Source: Amyelois transitella (Eukaryota; Arthropoda; Insecta; Lepidoptera; Pyralidae). Taken from it: DNA of 64,000 nucleotides. Numbering within the stretch: the stretch's first letter is position 1; each line of letters begins with the position of its first letter. Positions 35,901-50,900 of the stretch are shown here, piece after piece. The notes below the pieces were generated by a model. It did no database searches. It was not told the origin of the DNA and saw only the letters and a list, made by a program, of their open reading frames with translations. The position numbers were made by a program, and so were the translations under genes. The stretch is from assembly GCF_032362555.1 (NCBI RefSeq), contig NC_083516.1, positions 8,891,001 to 8,955,000 of the forward strand, given 5' to 3'.

Positions 35901-38900
35901 TCATGCTGAATGCTATACACACACGTATAATAATAATAAGTATAATGTACATATATAATCACGTTTTTTTTTTCTCTTACGGGGCAGACAGAGCCAACAG
36001 CGTCGAAAAGTCTAAAAGCACTCATTACTTACACATTCTTCTGTGGATGGCTTAATAATGGAATTAAGATTCAATGTTGAATTTAGATTTTAGTGGAACA
36101 GAGATAGGTATCCGTCGCGTAAAAGAAAAATTCCAAGTTTATGCCTTTCCAATTTGATTGGCTGGCAGACATTGATTTATTTTTCATTACTACCAGACCA
36201 GCTTGGAAGTTAGCACTAAACGAATGCTAAAAAGCAGACTGGTATGAGAGAAAATAAGCATATCCAATTACTGTTGCTACAAAAGATAAAGCGTATCACG
36301 AAATGCGTTCACATAATAAATTATTCTTTATAAGTGCAATCAGTCGAATCAGCACTTATCATATTCGATAATATCGATTTACGATGCACATACATATTTT
36401 GGCCCGATTTTTAGTTTCATAAATAATGGAGTCAAGTACGATTTATAGAGTAAGTTTTTCTAATATAGCTTATCTCTTTTTTGTGTTTTTGTATACGTTG
36501 TAGCCGTGTAGCTTTCTTGTATGGTACTCGTTAACAACACTTGCGCTTGTTAATGTTATTGTTAAATACTTTGATGTCTTTTGTTTTAATTACTCTTGCG
36601 ATTCCTCTTATAGGCTATGTGCTAGCAACCTGTCACTATTAACATTTCAATTCCATCATGAACCGTACAGCTGAACGTAGTTTTCTTTTCAGATGTGATT
36701 ATAATGCGTATGTACTTTCTCAATAATATGTTATCATCAAATCTCGTCAATGCCCGTTCCCGTGGGAATATCGGGAAATATACTTAGTGCACCCCTAGAC
36801 CATATAAGAAACCTATCTCATAGGGTCAAATTTTAAGTCCTAGTAGGGAAGAAGCTTTTTATGTATTGTATAGTACTTGAAAAGTACCATATTATCAAGC
36901 AGTTATTGGGAAAAACTAACATACTGAGCAGACCCCACGTGGAAATGGAACCCCAAAGAGTGGGAAAAAGTAACGACAAAGAAAAAAGATTGATGTAACT
37001 ACTAATATTCAGAAATGCTAGATCGTAAACTGAAATAATCTTTATACATTTCATTATCAACGACCAAGCAGTATCTTATCTAGTCAGAGTCTTATGTTGT
37101 GATCACGTTATCCAATAAACTGAATTCCTTTCAAATTGAAGCTCAGTGTTATGGGAACTTGGACTACTTTCATTAAAATTTATCGGGGTCGGTCTAGTTG
37201 GAAAAGTGTAGTAAAAATCTAACAGTTTAATTTAATTACGTGTGTTGTTTTTGATATTAAGAGAAAGTTACATTATGAAAGAAAAACATTTACATTAACT
37301 TTTTTAATTAAGAAGAAGTAATAAGAATTTGTTTTAAATTCTTCTTACTTTATTAAAGAGTGATTGGTACATATGTCTGGCCGAGATAGGATTTGAACCA
37401 GTGCCTTTATGTCCCTCACGCATTTAATCGGTCATCTTATCGATTCGACATTCATGCACAATAAATTAAAATAAAAAAGTTAACCAAAAACGTAGTAAAT
37501 CGTTACACGTATTGATAAATTATTCTCGTATCTTGTTTAGAATATAAAGAGAAAGATAAATAATTCTGTAATAAAATGTTCCATTCATAACCACCATAAA
37601 TTTACATATTTTGCATCTTATTGACTTGGACATAACTCTTGCTATTTGATTTTTTACATTATTGACTAGCTTTTGCCCGGGGCTTGGATTCCGATTTGCA
37701 AATAAAGTTTCTTATCGGACGACTACGTCATTACCTATACTATCTTTAATCCCAATTTCAGAGAAATATTTTTGCTGTGCGTTTAGCGTTGATAGATAAA
37801 TCAGTCAGCCATTTTGTAGCACCTTTTTTGTATGCAAAAGATTCATAAAATATTAAGAATCATGTGAGATTTTATTTGGTTATGTACCTCAGAGAGATCA
37901 TATTTTTACATCATCATATATATATATACATACGTTATGATTATAATGATTTGTATCTAATGTCTAGAGCAGCTGTGATTAATTAATTTAATGTTACCGC
38001 TAATTATTATTATCGGCGCTAGTTTTGTTATTTATCGAAGTTTCAACTGATACCTCATAACATATGTATGTCGATAGCTCTTATCTCATATCGTCTTGAT
38101 TATGTATAGGTACTTAATGTTGATTTTCTCTTTCTTGCCATTTTCTTTAATTTTTTATGTTTTCCAATGAACAGTCTCTTTATTTTTTTATGAAAAATGT
38201 TGAAACAACTACGTATTCATAACAGGGTAATTTTTTGAACAACCTAAATGATAAAATTCATATAATGTTGATCTTTTATGCCAAAATGTTACCGCGAGAA
38301 AACACTATTATCAGAAAGAAATAAAATTAGGTAAATACATTTTAGAAAATGCTTTTAATTATTAAACTTCATATTTTTCCAAAGGACGCCTCTTTTTTCA
38401 GTATGGTGATAATAAAATATATTGTTTATATCAATATTTAAACTATACATATTTATTCTGTATCTTTCTAATCTAATAGATGAAAAGGTTAAGTTTGTTA
38501 TTATGATTGTTAGTTTGTAAGGCCTAAATCTTCGGAAAATTGCAGCAATCAGTAAAAAAGGGTAAAACCTTAAAAGGTTGTACCTTTTAAGGTTTTACCC
38601 TTTTTTACTTTTTTATCTGTGGGTGTTATAGGCTATATATGTACGTACAAAGTATGCAATAATTAGTTCACTTACAAACATAATTTTAATTTAGTGTGTG
38701 TCACATCTGTTCATTTTGTCAGTCAAGGAATTTCGGTTCGCTATAAAGTAATTCAGTTCACTTCGGTGTGAGGGGAGGCTACGGATGTCCTGTAAAACAA
38801 TCAACTGGATAACTGGGACGCCCGTGACATACATAATATACTTATACGTTCACTGGTGTAGCGTGGCAAAGTAATTTCATTTTGACCGGCAACCCAAAAT

Positions 38901-41900
38901 AGGTTACGTACGTACTATATCGTAAAAAATACTGGGTGGGTTGTACGGCATCGGCTCCAAAGTCAGGAGCTGCTGCTGAATGATTTGCCAATTAAGGAAA
39001 TATTAAAAATCGGAGGCCGGGTAATCTGAGTATCGAGCAACCAATTTGAATTAGGTTTTGGTGCCTATATGCAATTTTCAGTATGAATATATACACACAA
39101 TGAGATTCCCGAAATACAAAGAACTTAGTTATAAAATTATTATCTTATGTCCATAACACTATCTTTGGCTATACTAGCCTTCCGAATATGCGAAGCAGAG
39201 TCAGTTTATGACTTCAACTTTTCTTGACTATTAAGTTAAGAAAATGTACCTAATAACTATCACTACATAGTATAAAACAAAGTCGCTATTTTAGTCTGTT
39301 TGTCTGTATGCTTAAATCTTTAAAATTACGCAACGGATTTTGATGCGGTTTTTTGTAACAGGTAGAGTGATTCAAGAGGAAGGTTTTTATGTATAATTAT
39401 TTCCGAATTTTGCACCCATGCAAAGCCGGGGCGGGTCGCTAGTGTATAATAAACCAACCAACCGACAATGGTAATAAACCAACTATAACACCTTGGTGGT
39501 CGATTGTATATTCATTGATTGAATCATTGTCAATCGGTCAATAGATTCGCTCCGCCTCGCATATTATTTGTTTCGCTCCAACGCAATAAACAGTAATAAA
39601 GTACAGAGAAAACGCATTGCCAAGGTTTCAATTGCACTTGAGACATGACATTTACTCGTCTCGTTACTTGATAAACAAGTTTTGAGTAAGAACTGCGAGA
39701 GACGGCCTTTTTTATATTAACATGATTATTTTGTATGCTTCACCTGTCCGGTGTTCGTAATTAAATATTGCAAGATAAATTTGAGTTTTTTTATTAATAT
39801 TAAAAACTCAAAAAAATCCCAATCTCCCATCTCTTTCCTATGATTTAAACAAACAAACAGCTGAACGTCGCCTATCAGTCTTGTGAAGATTGTTGGCTCT
39901 GTCTACCCCGCAAGGGATATAGAGGTGACTATAATATGTATTGGTCACTTTATTTTAGCAGTCTCGACCCCCAGAGTGCACCACACCCCTTAATATCCGT
40001 ATCAGCCTGCTGACTATAATTACACATAAAAAACAGCTATCTTTTACACAAACAGCGATAACACGAAGGTTTCGCAAGTTTTATTTGGTCGTGCAATGAT
40101 ACGGCGTTGTGTTAGTCACATCACAACTCGTCGTATGCTGAATATCAATGATCATGACTCATCTCGCAGCTCCTTTACTTACGTTATGTTAACAGCTGTT
40201 ATTTTTATCCCAGTTTGTTATGAAGTGGCTACTGTTGTCCGTGGCTACGTTTTTTCGTGGGAATATCCGAAAAAATATTCTTAAGTGTCTATGTTATTTA
40301 ATGTCATATTCAGTAGGTTCTGGTTCAGCTGGTCTTAGTTAGTCTTTTTTTTGCCATTAACAGTACGACATTTAGTGTATAGGTACTTGATATAGAGAAT
40401 CCACACAAATTATAAGCACTCGGCAAATAAGTAGACCCTAAAATTTAACATCTCCGGGATGCGCAACGTCTATAAAGTAGAATTTTGTTCAACTTTCATT
40501 CTTTATTAAACGAGTAGACTTTATTTTATTCATTTTCTATTCGTCCTATCTGATTAAAATTACAGTAAAAAGGTGCTGCTTAACAGGAACCATCGGTCTA
40601 CTGGGCCAATCAGTCAAATTTCACATAAGGTCTGTTCTTATACCTATTTTATTTCTCAAAGATGAACCACTTAGGCACTTGCTTATTATAAGTATAATTT
40701 ATCATTTATATCTTTACATAACAATACAACAATTTAGTTGATGTTTTCTGAACTCATACAGCAGTATCAAATGTTCGCTTAACCAGAATAAGCCAAGTGG
40801 TGGCAGCAATCAGTTTACGGCCAATTCATTCTGCCTCGGCGGTGTTCACAGAACAATGGATACCTGCTTTAATAAGGTTAAACACTATGACATAATTAGC
40901 GACGAGGTCGGACTATGTTAATATCTAATAGCATTGATAGGTATCGTGTTGAAAATCATGGTTGAGTCTTGTTTGTTGATGAGCTCAGGTCACGTGTAGT
41001 TGTTAATACATCTGAGAGTTTTAGGTTCTATATCCTGTGTGGGGTGGTGTCTAAATTGTGTGCAATGCCACTGATAATTTTCTCTGCGTGTCTTGGGATA
41101 TCATTTCCTTTTATTGTTTTCTAATAGCCTACAATACAAGAATATAGCGTCGGTATGGTCGAATCGGTTAGAGTCCTGACTGGTAGAGAATGGTATAACT
41201 ATTAAATTGTCCTTTAAGGCTCAATAAAGTTTTAAATAAATAAATAAGTTTAGCATTTAATACTAACTAGGTGACCCACATATGCCTATCGAACCTAATG
41301 ACGGAACCACTCAACATTTTCGCTGGAATTGGGCACTACTACGTATTAAGTGTCTTAGGTAGTCGTTAAATCAAGAGCAAAGCCCCGCGTAAAAGTTAGC
41401 TAATTATTTAGTAATACATAGTTAGAAATTAATACTCTCCCGGGGACCGCCAGGAACCCGGAGTGGGCAAAGTCAGGATTTTACACGAAGTGACTCCCGT
41501 CTTACCTCCGCAATTTTTTAGGCACATACATACACATAATCACGTTTATATCCCTTACTCGGTAGACAGCGACAACAATCATGTCTGGAAGGCGAAGCTC
41601 AGCTGTATAGCTAAATGATGGTATTGAAATTGCTTGGGAACCTTGCTTAATATTATATCATGGTGATTCGTTGATTGTTACACACCCAGTTCCCTGAATG
41701 TTCAGGTTTCATCGCGATGTTTTGTGATGTGGAATGCTCTTCCGGCTTATATAAGAAAAGCTCAGTGTATTAGCAGTTTCAAAGATCTGGTCAAGTCTCA
41801 CAATCTTTCAACACTTTCCTAATTTTTATTATATCATGTACATTATTTGTAGATTGCCATAATTATGTATTTAATTTGTAGATATATATTGTGAGTTATT

Positions 41901-44900
41901 TGTTTATGTTATATATATTTATGCTTTGTATTTTATTGTATACGTACTGCGCCAATCGACTTTCTATTCTTTAGTTTCCTCCCACCCTAACGTTGACTGG
42001 AAATGATTGCTTTAGCGATAAGTCCGCCTTTGTACCTCATAACCTGTGTTTTTCATTTCTTATGGTGCATATAAATAGTCAGCTATCAGTATATGAGTAA
42101 TTCATGGGTTTACCTAGTGACCTCTTGTTGTCTTACTGTTCACTTGTTCATGTGTGATTCACGTATTATCATATAAAGGTCCTATTACCACAGAATACAT
42201 AATATATTACTTAGAATAACTTGACACATAACTTAGTTTATACGACCATTTGACTCATAAGATGACTCATTTACAGGACAAATCAAATGAAAACTGGTTT
42301 GTTTGTGACAGAGTTATTTAATTGCTATATTCATGATTCACACTAAGGAAATCATGTAAAGTAATAACTTTTCGAGCCGGGACTACTATCAGGAATGAAA
42401 TAAAATAATAAATAGAAATAATGTTACCTGTTGTACGTAAATAAATAAATTTACTACGGTAAAATTTTTTTTTGTCTTAATTCATTTGTTTGTTTATCTT
42501 TTATTTTACGAGACGTTATAACTTAGTTTATATATACTACTACATCTATATTCTGTATCAGATTCATTATCAAGTGATAATTCTCAGAGAATGTAACTAG
42601 TAGGTAGGTATAGTATTTTAACTTCTTATTCCCGAAATTCCTTCCAAAACGAAAAACAATTGAATAATTTTACTGGCCAAAATTACATAAAATCAAGTCT
42701 ATCCTATACCTACGGGGTAGATAGACCTAAGGGTCTCGACTACGCGATGGGTTACGAAGCTAGAAAATAGCTTTGTAAAATTTTCAATTGTACTAAATTT
42801 TATATCCCTAATTGACCCGACGGAGACCTTTCTATCATCACATTCAATCATAACTCTGTTACAATTATGTTTAAGAAAGTCAAGAAAGACTCTTATTTAT
42901 TTTCAGAGCTCATCAGACTCGGTGTTGACCGGTGGTTCGATATCCGATCGCATCACCAGCTTACACCAGCAGCAATCTGAGCAAGCGATACCGCAGCATG
43001 TGGTCAGCACGCTGCATAGAAACAAGAGCTCCTTACACTCTGCCGGCCAGGGGGCGCTTGGTGAGTCACATTCTGATATGATCATCAACATTTCCGATGT
43101 AGAATCTCCACTGGTGAACAAAGGCCTCCCTCAATGACTTCCACTTCGCTCTGGTGGAGGCGCGTACAATAATTTATCACCGAAATTAGTACTGTTGCCG
43201 TGGTATTTGTGAAAACAAAGAAAATCTTTTTATCTTGCTCTGCGCCAACGCCAATCTTCTGTTTGGTTTACATACACCCAAAGGTTGACTGGAAGAGATT
43301 GCATTAGCGATAAGTCCGCCTTTGTACCATCTCTGTCTGTTTTATGTTGTTTTATATGTTTTACTCTTATGGTGTAATAAAGAGTTTTATCTATTCCACG
43401 AGCGGAAGTGCAGGCAAAAGCTAGTGCATCTATAAATAAAGATAGGTATAGATTATTGTATCAAATGAAGGCTGCCTGACCAGTCAAGTGTATTAAGGTT
43501 TTCTTCACGCCACAGTTATCTCTGTGACACGCCCTGGACAAACGTCATAAAATGTGTACGTACCTTTATTTACGCTAAATATAAAATTTTAAGATATAGA
43601 TTCATTTATGGTTAAAATGGAGCAATTTTAAAGACTAAAAGTTAAATTAGTGTGATTTCCATCTGTTTAAGTGAGGGAACATTACGTGAGAGATCTTGCA
43701 CATTGAGGCAACTGGATGTGAAACCATGAACTAACAGGTTCCTCGGCGTGGTTGCGGAGGTCAGAAGGGAGATGCTTCATATCACATCACAGGCAGACCC
43801 AGGGTTCTTCTTTAGAGATCCAAGGACGCAACCCTAGGAAGGTGCCAAACACTATGATTCAAATGAGAAAAGACCAACCAAATATTAAGCAAATATGTAT
43901 ATCCACGCGATACATTATTTGCATTATTTATACAGATTTTTAATCATAATCATTTATTTCTTGAATATGGTTACAATGTAGGTCTTAAGTATTTAGGTAC
44001 AGTTTCTGTGAACACATATTCTACCTCTTAAGGTGTCGGAATTATATACATATATATTTTAAATAAGCAAGTATTAATCTTCTATACGTTTAATTTTTGG
44101 ATGGTTTTCAACGATGTTTTGTAACAGAAGGCTTTGATATAATTAAACATACATACATACATACATAAAATCACGCCTCTTTCCCGGAGGGGTAGGCAGA
44201 GACTACCTCTTTCCACTTGCCACGATCTCTGCATACTTCTTTCGCTTCGTCCACATTCATAACTCTCTTCATACAAGCTCGGCGGTTTCGGGTACTTTTG
44301 ACCTGACCCTTTACCAGGACGTCCTTAATTTGATCAAGATACGTTCGTCTAGGTCTTCCCACTCCGACCTTTCCCTCCACACTCTCCTTGTATATCTGCT
44401 TAGTCAACCTGCTTTCATTCATCCTCTCCACATGACCGAACCATCTTAACATACCCTTTTCTATTCCTGTAACTACATCTTCTTTCACATCACAACATTC
44501 CCTTATCACGCTGTTCCTTATCCTGTCACTCAATTTCACACCCATCATACTCCTTAACGCTCTCATTTCCACTGAATTTATTCTGCTTTCATGCTTCTTT
44601 TGCCATACCCAACTTTCACTCCCATACATTAATGTCGGGACCAACACGCCCCTGTGCACAGCCAGTCGAGCCTTTTTGGATAGTTTCTGACTGCTCATAA
44701 AGGCATGCAAAGCTCCATTCACCATGTTCCCCGCGTTCACTCTCCTTTCAATATCACTATCATACTTGCCATCTGATGTAAACTTTGATCCTAGATATAC
44801 AAACTCTTTCACTTGCTCCACTTTTTCTCCTCCAATCAAAATATTACATGCTGTCATTTCTTTCTCCATTTCAAAAACCAGTGTTTTAGTTTTACTTACG

Positions 44901-47900
44901 TTCACTTTCATTCCTTTCTCTTTTAAAGCTTCATGCATACAGTTTACCATCTCCTGTAACTCCTCCGCTGATGACGCCAGTATAACCTGATCGTCGGCAT
45001 AGAGCAGACATTTGACGAGTAACTCATTCATCCTTAATCCACTTTTAGACTCTTTCAAATCTGTCAAACAGCTATCCATAAATAGGTTGAACAGCCACGG
45101 TGACGCAACACATCCTTGCCTAACGCCTTTCTCAATCTTAAACCACTCAGTGTGCGCTCCGTTTATCCTGACACAAGCACTCGAATCCTCATATAAGGAT
45201 TTCAGTGCTCGTATTAAGAGACTGCTCACCCCATGCATAGAAAGTGCTGACCACAATTCATTCCTCTCAACTCTGTCATAGGCCTTTTCCAGATCTACGA
45301 ATGTGCAATAGACTTTTTGACTCTTGGCCAAAAACTTTTCGGCTATGCACCGCAAGGAAAAGACCTGATCAGTACATCCCATTCCCTTTCGAAATCCCGC
45401 TTGAGCATCCCATATTTTGTCATCAGTTTCATTCCTGACTCTATTAATCAATACCTTAGCATACAATTTGCCGACGACGCTAAGCAGGCTTATACCACGA
45501 TAATTTTTGCAGTCCAGCTGTGACCCTTTTCCTTTGTAAAGTGGCACGATAACAGCCTTACACCAATCTTTTGGTACTCGGCCGCTTCTCCAACACAAAT
45601 TGAAAAGGCAGTACAACTGACTAGCTACTACGCCTTTTCCTGCTTTAAGCATCTCGACCGACACTCTATCACACCCAGCAGCCTTTCCCGCTTTCATACT
45701 CTTAAGTGCTTCCACAATTTCGAACATTTCAATTTCGCCTTCCATCTCATTCTCTTTTTCTTCGCTATAGCAGAAATCTTTCTTATTTCCTTCCTTTTTT
45801 TCAAATAAACTTTCAAAATAGTCCTTCCATATCTTTAGTACACATTCTTCTCCTTTCACAACGCTACCATCCTGGCATCTGATCCTAGTCAGCTCTCTGG
45901 TTATAGTATTTCCTCGGGCTGACCTTACGGATTTCCAGAATACTTTCAGATTTGACTGAAAGTCTTCTGATAGCCTTTTATCAAAATCCTCTTTATACTC
46001 TTCTTTCTTTCTAATCACAGCTTTCTTAACCAAATCTTTCATTTTCTTATATTCCTTACGTGCTTCATTCACATCTTCATCTATAACCTCTTGCATTCTT
46101 AAGTTAGCTTTTGCTGCTAACAAATCCAGCCATGCTTTCTTCTTTAATCGCACAAGTTCTTGCACATCTTTACTCATCCACGCATTTTTGTGATTTTTTC
46201 CTTTCCTTCTTCTACTTACACCACACACTTCAACAGCTACTTTCACAATTCTTTCTTTAAATTCCTTCCATCCATCTTCAATATCGCTCATTTCATCTAA
46301 ATCTTCAAATTCATCCTTCAGTCTATTAATATACTTCTTACCTACATCCATATCTTGCAAATTTTCTACTTTTACTCTTTCTAAAGCTAATACTTTTACT
46401 CTTTCCAAATATAATTAAAACATCCTAATTACACCATCATCAGGTTGCTAATTGACCTAGCTCTGCAGTTTCGCCAGTTTTTAGCGAACGAAGCACATTG
46501 TCGATCGTTTTGTTAGCGAATTTTTGTGGTTGATTCCAAAAAGTTTATTTAGTGTTTGTCCTGTTAACTAATGTGTTATTTTGGATTCCCATATTGTCAT
46601 TTCGGTAGGAGAACTTGTTACTAAATCTGTATGTTAAAACTTAAATATGCAATGCGTGTGGTGCGAACAATTATAGGTGGATTTTAAAATTAGATCTTAC
46701 GTGTGTCTAATGGTATTTTCAGTCTGTAAAAAGAGCATATTGCATTCAGATAAATTTTAGTCTAAACTTCATATATAAATCGGGTATTTTAAACTACGGT
46801 TCTTTACATAATCCATTTTAAAGTATGCCAATTCGAACTTCAAGGGTAATCCGCTCATGGGTTTTTTGTAAGTGTAAAATGACTTAAATATTCGGGCACA
46901 TTTTCTTTAGTAAACTCTAAACTCTAAAGTTCTAACTCTTTAACTATATTCGTATAAGTATTAAAAAAAATAAAAGTATTAAATGTATAAAAAAAAAGTA
47001 AAGTGATAAATAAAGTTTCAAAAATCCTCTGAACTCCTTTCAGGTGGCAGTATGACGTCACTATCCTCCGCGCCCCCCACCCCCACTCCGGCGCCGTCAC
47101 TATCCGCCTCGGACCTTTCGGAGCGGCCTCGACTCAGCTACGGAAAGCCCAACTTGGCTCCGAAGCCCCCAGCGTTGGCCGCGTCGCCAGTCACTGAGAA
47201 ACCTTCGCCGCCGTTGAAGAAACTCATGATAAACGGGAAGGTAGCCTCCAGGACGCAGAGCATGAGGGTGCCAAGGTAAGTGAGGCTTTATCCTGGTAAA
47301 TAATATTAATGACCAGCGCAGAAGTTACCTCAATTCCGCTTTGTAAAGTCCAAATTGCCCAGGTAAGCACGATGTCCATAAACGATGCAATTTGACAGGC
47401 AGACTATATATATAGATAGTACAATCTTCGTTAAATGTTTGCACGTCATATTAACTGTGCACTTCTGGGACGATAAACTTTAGGTTTTGGATCATCGCCA
47501 AGAGATACGAACATCGAGATTTGAATTAAAAAGTTGGGAATGCAAAGGGAATGCGATATGATAGAGTTTTTCTATAAGTTGTACTAATTGTCTCAAACGT
47601 GTGATAGGTACTATCGCGATTATGACGCAGTGATAAAATGAACAGATTAAGATAAAATAAGCCAAACAGCTGAACGTTGCCTATAAGTCTTTTAAGACTG
47701 TGGCCCTGTCCAACCTGAAAGGGATGAAGACGTGATTATATGTATGTATAATGTGTATGTATAGAAAAAATCGAACAGCTGCATTTGTTGTTAGTAAGTA
47801 TATAAATGTTTTGAATAATGTTGAACTCGACGATAATAAACTGATTTTCGTTGTATCCCTAATAAATAATGATTAAGATTCATAAATAACACTTTTGTCA

Positions 47901-50900
47901 GTTTATATTTTAATGTACTAGGCATAAAAAAAATCTTACAGTGCCCTAAATTTTTCACATCTTTCTTCTTTCGACAAGGCACGGTTTTATACAAATTGAT
48001 AGTTAGTCTCTGCCTACCCCTCCGGGAAAGAGGCGTGATTTTATGTATGTATGTATGTATGATAGTTAGTTTCCATATTTTTTTGGGCATTCTTTAGATG
48101 AAGAATTCAGACTGAATTTAAATTTGAAGGGGAATTGTAGGCCGGTAGGTATCGTGTGACTTTACTCGTAGAATTACTAAGAATTGTATATAAATGTATT
48201 TATTTAAACTTCATTGCATAAAATACAATTGGCGGACTTAATGCTAGAAGCATTATTCTACCAATCAACCATTGGCTCTGACAGGGAACTTTATGTGGGG
48301 TCAAACAAAATATATTTATACCTACACAAAATATAAAATAAAATAATTATAAAAAACATTCATAAAAATACAATAAATAAACAATATATATAAATAAATA
48401 GGTGCAGCAACTACCGAAATGAGTGAAAAGAATTATAGTTATTAAATACGACTCGAGGAGATAAATAAATTTGTGTTGGCAACATAATACTTCATTACCT
48501 GGGCTATTCTAATGTATTTCCAGATCGCCTCCCGTGTCCCCGCCCTCCCCCCAGCCGGGCGGTATGACGTCGCGCGGTAATCTGCCGCCGACGCCTGTGC
48601 ATCCTCCCATCGGCACAAAAGTACCCGCAAGTCATTTCGGTCAGTTTGATTTTTTACTTTCTTGTTGACTTTGTGTTGGTGTTAATAAAAATTTAAACAG
48701 TGAATGATATGGTGGTAACATCATTCATTGCTACCAACCGTCTAAGTTTCCATAGTTTTTAGGTGTGGCGATATTTTAAATATGATACTTGAATTGGTTC
48801 AATTAAGGCCAAAATAGGTTAATGTGAAAGCTTTTAAGTGAAAATGAGGGTGAGGAATACTCAAGCCATTTACCTCTTGTTGGAATCACTTATTTTTTCA
48901 TTGTTCCCAGGCACCCTCCGCGCGCCGCGTGGCCTGCGTCCACCGGGCGTGTCCCCCCCTCCCCCTCCGCCGGGCGCGCCCCCTCCCCCTCCTCCGGGCG
49001 CGCCGCCGCCGCCCCCCCCGCCGCCCGCGCGCAACCAATCGCTGGCCGCGCCGCCGCCGCCTCCGCCGCACCACAGGCAGAACGTGAGTTACTTCAAACA
49101 TAACTGTCACACCATCACCATAACACCATCTTGTTGTAGTGCATCGGAGCGACGACTTCTATCATCACTACAAACATAGTGTCATTACCATCTTGTTGTA
49201 GTTGACATCGGAGTGACAGAAGAGCCGTCGCTCTCCGCATCGTGAAGTAACCTAATAGATCGAGAGAGATGTCAACGATCGTAAATAGTTTAGTTTCTTT
49301 ATACAGGGTGGCTTTTAATTCAACTGCATAAATTTAACTGTTAAGTGTACTCATCCAAAGGATATTTAAAAACGTTAAAAGAAAAATATCGGTTCATATT
49401 TCAGAAAGTACGAAAAAAAATAAAAATATCAAAATCCACGATCCTAAATAGCGTAAGATTCAGAGGTCAACGGCACAATTCATTCAGCTGAGCGATCTCG
49501 ACAACTCTGTACTTTACTTGATCTTGATACTAGAAAAATAATTTATTTTTCAGACATTTATTTACATGTTTTGTTTTAATTTCTTTTTGTAGTATTGGTC
49601 TTTAATAAAGCGTGTGACGTAGTTTTTGAGGGTTTTTTAAATGTGAAAATGATGAGGTTTAATTTAAATAAAAATAGGCTCAAACAGCTCAGAAGCATGG
49701 GTATAGTCTATGTTAAAAAGGATGCAGTTGTTTTAAATGTCACCCTGTATAGTTTTACACGTGGATATTTACTCTCAAGATAAATCCCGGTTCTAATCTT
49801 CAGTCGAATCTTGGTGGTAGAACTACCTAAGTGTTAGACCTCTGGATTAATATTTGCAGAGTATCCAAAGCATGAACGGCGAGGAGGCGGCCCCCGCGCC
49901 GCCCGCGCGCGGCTCGTCCATGTCGGGGCGGCTGGAGCTGGAGGCGCGGTTCGCGGAGCTGTTCCACCCGCCCGCCCGGTTCCCGCCGCCGGACCCCTTC
50001 CTCAGGATCACTAAGGGGTACAGCAGCACCTCCGTCGCTGGTAAGTAGGAATCGGTAAAAGAATCGGGGGGGATTTTATGTATGTCTTATCTTTCCTCTC
50101 GATAATATTGGTCAAGTGGTTTAGTGTTAACAATTTTTTAAGGCCCATCCGTATTATACTCCAATTCAAAACGAACGAAAATTCAATATAATAACGACCT
50201 TATTATAAATGCATTAAATTTGAAATCCAAATACAAATGCTATCTCGCTTATAATAGTATACAGCTTAGATCGCGGGTTTTAATAACGCGCGCTAATAGG
50301 CTTAACGGTGCAAATGTTTTCGCGCCGCGCGCAAAAATTAAAATTTGCGCAGGTATATCTGCGTGACAAGTGGCATTACAGTAAACTGGTAGAGAATGCT
50401 ATGCATTAAGGTCCTTTTACACATTTATTTTGTTCAATAAAGTTTAAAATAAATAAAGAGAGGAAAGATATGGCCATATTGTAACGCTCGTGAATAAGGC
50501 CTGCTGGTATTAAGAAAGTGTGCGCGATACTGTGTAAATTTAATCAAATTTGAAAAGTGATCAACATTTTTATTTTACCAAGAACCAAACTGACCAACAC
50601 CTATACCGAGGCAAATGTAATTGAAATATATTTTTTTAGGCATATACGTACAAAAACTTATTTTTACCTACATAGTATCGCGCACACGTAAACAATGTTT
50701 GTACGAAAGTTGGTCACAGCTGCTTTAGTGATTTATATTATATATATAAAAAAATAACCAGTTAATTAAAGGCGACATCTAATTTTACTAAATGAATACT
50801 ATTAAAATATCTCAACTGGAAGAAAATGCTATTTTAGCTTAAATCAACTTGTGCATAGAACTTTTGTTTATTGTTAAAATAATCTTGTATATCGATGTGT

